This document shows, in pieces, positions 49,378-53,324 of a DNA stretch of 53,324 bases. The notes under the pieces are model-generated. The model was not told the DNA's origin and ran no database searches. It worked only from the letters and a program-made list of their open reading frames with translations. How positions within the stretch are numbered: the first letter of the stretch is position 1; each line of letters opens with the position of its first letter. The stretch comes from Candidatus Saccharibacteria bacterium UBA5145 (GTDB taxonomy: Bacteria > Patescibacteriota > Saccharimonadia > Saccharimonadales > UBA4665): NCBI GenBank assembly GCA_002413865.1, contig DHXX01000001.1:41625-94948 (forward strand), read 5' to 3'. The translations under genes and the position numbers were made by a program.

Positions 49378-49498
49378 CTTAGGCTCCCTTTTACTTTGTA
49401 ACCCCCTCAGCATAAAGCCTGTGCTAATGGTCTACTATGAGTTTTCTAACAGTGTCGGCTAAAGGCGAGTTGAAAATAGCAAACAGGAATTAGAAAAT

Positions 49499-49567
49499 AG
49501 GAACTAGGAAGTAAGGAGTAAGCCACCGTGGCTTTATCTAATTGCTAATTGCTAATTCCTAGTTCCT
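49499..49567. repeat. Inverted repeat built from GGAACTAGGAA-type units
   Basis: AGGAACTAGGAA at 49499-49510 pairs with TTCCTAGTTCCT at 49556-49567, with a small hairpin AAGCCACCGTGGCTT (49520-49534) inside and three ATTGCTA/AATTAG units. It overlaps the last codon of folA. Similar elements are at 931-994 and 6808-6874. Confidence 0.6.
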
Positions 49568-50054
49568 AATTACTTGTTACTAGTGCTCTGCGGTGGTAGA
49601 TAGCATAAGTGTAAGCTAAACCGTTCTCGTATTGGGGCGGGCTCTGGTCGACCAACTCGAACTGCTCGGCGTAGTTGGGGAAGAACTGATCGCAGCCGAA
49701 GTCGGACTCAATCTGGGTTAGATAGAGAAAATCAGCCCGGGCGATCGTCTGCTCGTAGACGGCCACACCACCGATTATCCAGATATCCTCGGTTAAGTCC
49801 TGCAAAAAAGCGTCCAGGTCGGTGATGCCAACGATTCCCGATTCGGCGCGGTGGTCATGACTCAGCACGTAGTTAGTTCGGTTCGGTAAGGGGTGCTTCA
49901 TGACGTCAAAAGTTTTGCGACCCATCAATAGACGGGCGCCGAACTTACGAGTCTGATCTTTAAAATACTGTTCGTCGGCCGGAATATGCCAGGGCTGCCG
50001 GCCGGCCTTGGCAATCCCCCGTTTTTGATCAATGGCGGCAATCAGCCTAATCAT
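49566..50054 (-). CDS. folA: Dihydrofolate reductase
   Basis: This 162-residue enzyme reduces dihydrofolate with NADPH. Motifs are AIDQKRGIAKAGRQPWHIPAD region (residues 6-26, with Asp/Glu at the folate site), LLMGRKTFDV (about 42-51), and WIIGGVAVYEQ (about 93-103, NADPH). Length is normal. It overlaps the end of folC by 8 bp, so the two are coupled. Confidence 0.95.
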   Translation of the reverse strand: MIRLIAAIDQKRGIAKAGRQPWHIPADEQYFKDQTRKFGARLLMGRKTFDVMKHPLPNRTNYVLSHDHRAESGIVGITDLDAFLQDLTEDIWIIGGVAVYEQTIARADFLYLTQIESDFGCDQFFPNYAEQFELVDQSPPQYENGLAYTYAIYHRRALVTSN

Positions 50055-51312
50055 GTCTGTCCGCCACGAGGGGACGAATATGATTCAGCAGGTAGAACGA
50101 CCCGGTCACCAACAGGACGGGCTCGGGCCGCTGGAGCAAGGCCTCGAAAGCCACCGTTGAGTTCGGCTCAACCCGAACCGCTAAATGCAGCTCTTTGGCC
50201 ACGCTGGCAACCTCGCTCGTCGCGACCGAACGCTTGATGAGGTCTTTAGCCGACACGAACGAGGTGATAATCATGCTAGTCGCAAAACTGCTGATGACTT
50301 CTAGGGCGCCGTCCAGGCGCTGGCCGTCGCCCTCGGCGAAGGCACCCATGACCGCAACCGCCTGATCCGGGAAGCAAGCCCGCATACTTTCGCGCAGGGC
50401 TCTCAACTTTTGGGCGTTATGAGAGCCATCCAGCACGACCGTCTTGGTGCCGATTTTGATAATTTCCATTCGTCCGGGGATATACGTGTCGGCGGCCTGG
50501 ACGAGCTGGGCGTCGTTGATTGGCGGCTTAGCGTCGCGCTTCAGCGCGGCGTTGACGGCTGGCAGCGCCAGGCCTAAGTTGCGTTGCTGGAAAAGGGGCA
50601 ATTCACGGCTGGCACGAAGCGATGTGGCGTCGGCCAGCGTTAGGCGGCCGTGCTGACGCACCACCCGTTGTTCTATCACGCCCAGCACAGCCGTGCTCTG
50701 CGGATAGATAAATACCTCGTTGCCCACCTGGATGATACCCGCCTTTTGAAAAGTAATCTCGGCCAGCGTGTGGCCCAAGATTTGGGTGTGGTCGAGACCG
50801 ATATCGGTGATGATACAGATTTTGTCGGCGCGCGTTATCACATTGGTGCCGTCCTTGAGTCCGCCTAAACCAACTTCGACGACGGCGTAGTCGATCGCCT
50901 CTTCCGCAAACTTCCAAAAGGCAAAGGCCACAACCAGCTCAAACCAAGATGGCTGGACTGGACTGCCCTCGATTAAACTCAAAAAAGTGCCGAGCGCCGC
51001 ACAGAATTCGGTCTCGGGCAACAGTTGGCCATCGATCTGCACCCGTTCACTCAATAAGTCGACGTGGGGCGAGATGGTTAAGCCGGTTTTGTACCCCGCC
51101 GCCCGCAACAACGCGGCGGCGTAATAGGCCGTCGACGTCTTGCCCGATGTACCGGCGACATGAATCACGCGGTATTTATCTTGGGGGTTGCCCAGATATG
51201 CCATGAGACTGAGCATGTTGTCGAGGGTATACTCGGTCTTGGAGTTATCGTAGAAATGGGCCAACCGTTCGGCCGCTTCGGAAAAATTGGAGATGCTGTT
51301 CACTCTTGTCAC
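50047..51312 (-). CDS. folC: Folylpolyglutamate synthase/dihydrofolate synthase
   Basis: This 421-residue Mur-ligase-like enzyme adds glutamate to folates. It has VIHVAGTSGKTSTAYY (about residues 48-63; P-loop), TISPHVDLLSERVQID (about 78-93, as in FolC), VEVGLGGLKDGTNVI, DIGLDHTQILG (His-Lys region) and VLDGSHNAQKL (about 300). The start is GTG at 51312; a TAAATA box lies 6 nt upstream, so it may be leaderless, and a GTG at 51303 is possible. It heads the folC-folA pair. Confidence 0.95.
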   Translation of the reverse strand: MTRVNSISNFSEAAERLAHFYDNSKTEYTLDNMLSLMAYLGNPQDKYRVIHVAGTSGKTSTAYYAAALLRAAGYKTGLTISPHVDLLSERVQIDGQLLPETEFCAALGTFLSLIEGSPVQPSWFELVVAFAFWKFAEEAIDYAVVEVGLGGLKDGTNVITRADKICIITDIGLDHTQILGHTLAEITFQKAGIIQVGNEVFIYPQSTAVLGVIEQRVVRQHGRLTLADATSLRASRELPLFQQRNLGLALPAVNAALKRDAKPPINDAQLVQAADTYIPGRMEIIKIGTKTVVLDGSHNAQKLRALRESMRACFPDQAVAVMGAFAEGDGQRLDGALEVISSFATSMIITSFVSAKDLIKRSVATSEVASVAKELHLAVRVEPNSTVAFEALLQRPEPVLLVTGSFYLLNHIRPLVADRHD

Positions 51313-51424
51313 CTGTCTTATTTAAAACCCGTTGTACGCTTTGATTATTCGGGGGAAGTATGCAAGGGGTGCTTACTCTGTTAAGATGATACATGCAATC
51401 AAATGTTATACCAATTTCGTGCGC

Positions 51425-51500
51425 GCACCCGTAGCTCAGTGGATAGAGTACTTGGCTTCGAACCAAGGGGTCGTAGGTTCAAATCCTGCCGGGTGCACCA
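51425..51500 (+). tRNA. tRNA-Arg (anticodon TCG)
   Basis: The cloverleaf folds fully. Acceptor GCACCCG pairs with CGGGTGC, anticodon stem CTTGG/CCAAG holds loop CTTCGAA with anticodon TCG, the T-arm is GTAGGTTCAAATCCTGC, and CCA is encoded. Length is 76 nt. Confidence 0.97.
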
Positions 51501-51502
51501 AA

Positions 51503-51537
51503 TAAAAATCCCATGCCTGTCATGGGTTTTTTATTTG
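51503..51537 (+). terminator. Terminator of tRNA-Arg
   Basis: AAAAATCCCATG pairs with CATGGGTTTTTT around CCTGT, ending in a T-run, 3 bp after the tRNA CCA. Confidence 0.8.
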
Positions 51538-51780
51538 GTAAGTCGCGTAGCGACTGAAACTACGAAGTAGGTGCGTTCGTGAAGACCACGCGCAGGAATT
51601 TATTCCGAGCATGGTTTGAAGCGGCGAAGCTTCCTGCCGGTAGGCTTCGGTTCTACGACCAGAGATTTTGCATTAGCAAAATATCGTCGGTCGTAGGTTC
51701 GTAAGGAGTGAAGCACGCAGAAGCTAGCTTCGAGGACTGGAGCGGCGGCATAGCGAAGCGTCATCCTGCCAAATATAACA
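51538..51780. repeat. Hairpin-rich non-coding region with a tRNA-Arg fragment
   Basis: The region holds GTCGCGTAGCGAC (51542-51554), a long hairpin with arms CTACGACC (51652-51659) and GGTCGTAG (51689-51696) plus inner arms ATTTTGC/GCAAAAT, and a stretch GGTCGTAGGTTC identical to part of the tRNA-Arg T-arm. Short CTACGAAGTAG and GAAGCTTC motifs recall the trailer repeats of the other two tRNAs. No gene is seen to 51911. Confidence 0.5.
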
Positions 51781-51878
51781 AATTATTTAGACTTAATATT
51801 AATCTTTTTCGCCCAAGCAGTCGATCGCCTGATAAAGATAACGTCATTAATACCACTAAGAATATTTCAACCTAAGCG

Positions 51879-51884
51879 TATAAT
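51879..51884 (+). promoter_or_regulatory. -10 element of the 58-residue membrane-protein gene
   Basis: TATAAT lies 27 nt before the ATG at 51912, with AAGGAG in between. No good -35 is seen. Confidence 0.5.
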
Positions 51885-51911
51885 GACGCTTACTTAAAAT
51901 AAGGAGTTGCC

Positions 51912-52088
51912 ATGGAACCCGAAGAACCCCAAGAATCCCAACCATCACAAAAACCATCAAAAGGTTACGGTAAGCGCCCGGTTTGGTACTGGGTACTCAT
52001 ATATGTCGTCGTAGCGATCATCATCTACGGCCTGATCTACCTGGTATTCATCCGCAAGACCGGAAGCACTGGCGTCGGCGGTTATTAA
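51912..52088 (+). CDS. Small single-pass membrane protein (58 residues)
   Basis: The ORF starts after AAGGAG with 6 nt spacing. The product has a Glu/Pro/Gln/Ser-rich N-terminus (about residues 1-20), one membrane helix (about 26-47, WVLIYVVVAIIIYGLIYLVF) and a short tail TGSTGVGGY. Such small tail proteins with a polar head are common in CPR genomes; the function is unknown. Confidence 0.7.
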   Translation: MEPEEPQESQPSQKPSKGYGKRPVWYWVLIYVVVAIIIYGLIYLVFIRKTGSTGVGGY

Positions 52089-52134
52089 CCCCCCCCCGTT
52101 TGCCAGCTTATAAATTAGATTCTCGTCGATTTGC

Positions 52135-52140
52135 TATATT
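52135..52140 (+). promoter_or_regulatory. Extended -10 directly before the MazG-like gene
   Basis: TGC-TATATT is followed by AGGAGT and the ATG at 52147. The six intervening bases resemble a Shine-Dalgarno, but the expected transcription start is the ATG itself. Confidence 0.5.
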
Positions 52141-52146
52141 AGGAGT

Positions 52147-52536
52147 ATGCCTAAATTCAAATTTAATAAATTAGTTCGCGACAAAATTGTTGAGCATCAG
52201 CTGGCTTCGGGCGCCAAGCCCCGCTATCACCAACTCGACGATAGGCGGCACAAAGCAGCGCTGGTCAATAAAATCATCGAAGAGGCCCGGGAGATCTTGT
52301 TGGCTAGTCAGGCTGACGTGGCCGGCGAAATTGCCGATGTGCAGCAGGCGATCGATGATTTGACAGCGAAGTTTGGTTTATCGAACGCGACTATAACAAA
52401 AGCCAAAAAAGCGAAGAATGATAAAAATGGATCATTCAAAAATGGTATATTTATCGACGACGTTGAAGTGGCCGAAACCGACGAATGGGTCGCCTACTAT
52501 AGAAAGAATGCCGACCGTTATCCTGAGGTAGACTGA
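52147..52536 (+). CDS. MazG-like/phosphoribosyl-ATP-pyrophosphohydrolase-like protein
   Basis: This 129-residue protein opens with FNKLVRDKIVEHQ and has KIIEEAREILLA...VAGEIADVQQAIDDL (about residues 50-85), the E-x-x-E...E-x-x-D helix pattern of the all-alpha NTP pyrophosphohydrolase superfamily. An insert rich in Lys, Gly and Asn and the tail FIDDVEVAETDEWVAYYRKN follow. Members hydrolyse nucleoside triphosphates to monophosphates and can act in house-cleaning or phage defence. It stops with TGA. Confidence 0.8.
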   Translation: MPKFKFNKLVRDKIVEHQLASGAKPRYHQLDDRRHKAALVNKIIEEAREILLASQADVAGEIADVQQAIDDLTAKFGLSNATITKAKKAKNDKNGSFKNGIFIDDVEVAETDEWVAYYRKNADRYPEVD

Positions 52537-52589
52537 GTGAACGAGCCTTGTCGCCACTGGCTTGGCGTGGTCTCGCAACAGCTGGCGTC

Positions 52590-52913
52590 TTAGATGGCGG
52601 GATTAAGCGCCGGCGCCGGTGATTCGTAGCAAGCACAGCCGCTGATCCCGGCAACGGCCTCGTGGGCCATATAAGCGGGCAGCTCCAAGGCGTCACCGGG
52701 CTGGAGCGAAATCGGCTTACCGTTCACCGTCAGCGTGAGTGAGCCTTCGGCGCACCACAAACGCTTATCAAGGGCGCATGTCTGCATCGGAAAGGTTTGG
52801 CCAGATTCCAACGTCCAACGTTCGGCGGTTATATTCATGGCCGCCAGCAAGCCCTCGAGCTCCTCTTCGGCCGATTCATAATCTTTTGACCAGCGGTATT
52901 TTCTGAGATCCAT
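52590..52913 (-). CDS. Small cupin-like protein
   Basis: From ATG 52913 the protein has 107 residues; longer starts add residues that do not fit. A single cupin barrel is suggested by WCAEGSLTLTVNGKPISLQPGDALELP (about residues 55-80), with the typical G-x5-P-x-G turn and an AH residue pair after it (YMAHEAV). Metal-binding His residues are fewer than in enzymes of the family, so it may bind a ligand without catalysis. It is flanked by non-coding sequence. Confidence 0.75.
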   Translation of the reverse strand: MDLRKYRWSKDYESAEEELEGLLAAMNITAERWTLESGQTFPMQTCALDKRLWCAEGSLTLTVNGKPISLQPGDALELPAYMAHEAVAGISGCACYESPAPALNPAI

Positions 52914-53160
52914 AACGATTAGTATCTCATAGTTTCTCATCAAGCCATGAATCGCTGGGGGTTCTGTGAACGAACTGCCCCTCTCAGAAAAGAAGGGTCT
53001 TTCCGTTATAGATTGGTGGGAATATACGACATGAGCTTTGCAACCGGCGCGCCGTTTAGCTGTAATCGTCTGTAGATTAAGACTTTATGCCAAGGTAGAC
53101 GGGTTAAAACCGTTGCCTTTTGAGGTATAATTATTTAGCTATGTTAAAGGAGCTGGTAGC
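52914..53160. other. Intergenic region with promoter only
   Basis: No gene is seen in this 247-bp stretch. TATAAT at 53126-53131, with TTAAAA 16 bp upstream, is a probable promoter for the gene at 53161. A GGTGGGA site precedes a 13-codon ORF near 53031, which I do not count. Confidence 0.45.
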
Positions 53161-53324
53161 GTGACTGAATCACGACCGCACATAATCAGACCAGTCGAAG
53201 ATATTTTCTCTCCTCTACTGGCCGGTCCGGTCATCCTAACGCGGCGCGCGAACGAGGACCAAACTCCTCTTAGCGATGGAGACCGAGCTAAGCAAGACGC
53301 TCTTAAGCAGGATCCGCACCACGA
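53161..53324 (+). CDS. Start of a gene of unknown function, cut by the window edge
   Basis: The frame opens with GTG at 53161, with AAAGGAG 9 nt upstream, and stays open to the window end (54 residues). It begins MTESRPHIIRPVEDIFSPLL and is rich in Arg and Asp. No domain can be recognised from this piece. Confidence 0.6.
   Translation, partial: MTESRPHIIRPVEDIFSPLLAGPVILTRRANEDQTPLSDGDRAKQDALKQDPHH

Noticed and set aside
51425..52088. Integrated mobile element at tRNA-Arg
   Set aside because: No integrase, recombinase or phage-like gene lies downstream; only short repeat fragments are present, so I report them as repeats only.
1..53324. Recoding of TGA as glycine, as in some CPR phyla
   Set aside because: TGA ends several well-defined genes (uvrD, tpiA, the TIM barrel, the MazG-like gene), and no conserved protein here has an internal TGA.

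Overview
This window looks like a chromosome piece from a Patescibacteria/CPR bacterium, most likely Candidatus Saccharibacteria or a close relative. The reasons are compact genes, lower glycolysis only (tpiA, pgk, pyk), short folate and peptidoglycan gene sets, several micro-proteins, surface proteins that share a C-terminal NTGAG-type anchor, and many apparently leaderless promoters. TGA acts as a normal stop codon (for example at 1458-1460, 30455-30457 and 52534-52536), so the glycine-recoded code of Gracilibacteria/Absconditabacteria is not in use. The lineage is inferred from content; no marker gene search was possible.

Layout. 1-8650, almost all minus strand: a truncated DUF348/G5 wall protein, a NUDIX hydrolase, UvrD/PcrA helicase, a C-terminally anchored membrane protein, tpiA-pgk-pyk and a small two-gene unit that includes an 18-residue basic peptide. 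8650-9484: a plus-strand promoter with no clear gene, repeats, and tRNA-Glu(TTC). 9485-13629: three exported proteins (two with matching C-terminal anchors, one lipoprotein). 13757-16745: a DUF58-MoxR-VWA operon. 17036-22343: a large membrane histidine kinase, a ThiF/E1-like enzyme next to a LuxI-like autoinducer-synthase-fold protein, and two receiver-only response regulators.

22583-32183 is an AT-richer island of ten enzyme genes in two divergent arms. The minus arm has a Gfo/Idh/MocA oxidoreductase, an archaeal-type S-adenosylmethionine synthetase, an HprK-like P-loop protein, a GT-A glycosyltransferase, an inositol-monophosphatase-family phosphatase and a methyltransferase-like protein. 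The plus arm has a shikimate-dehydrogenase-family enzyme, an AP-endonuclease-2-type TIM barrel, a CofE-like ligase and a GT-B glycosyltransferase. The arms face each other across 54 bp with a palindromic -10 element. This looks like a small-molecule biosynthetic cluster whose product I cannot name, and together with the ThiF/LuxI-like pair it is the strongest candidate for an undescribed system here.

32309-53324: housekeeping and small accessory genes. These are murD, murI, folD, tRNA-Lys(CTT), a GIY-YIG protein, two 2H phosphoesterases, a ROK kinase, a CYTH protein, a DUF6159-like membrane protein, an Asp/Glu racemase, pyrD, an HNH-repeat-like protein, an alpha/beta hydrolase, uppS, a DEDDh exonuclease, folA-folC, tRNA-Arg(TCG), a MazG-like protein and a cupin. 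Thirteen genes in the window have a -10 hexamer exactly 6 nt before the start codon, which implies leaderless mRNAs. A long stem-loop (45337-45494), a three-member micro-protein cassette (47848-48128) and tRNA-linked repeat hairpins are further unexplained structures.
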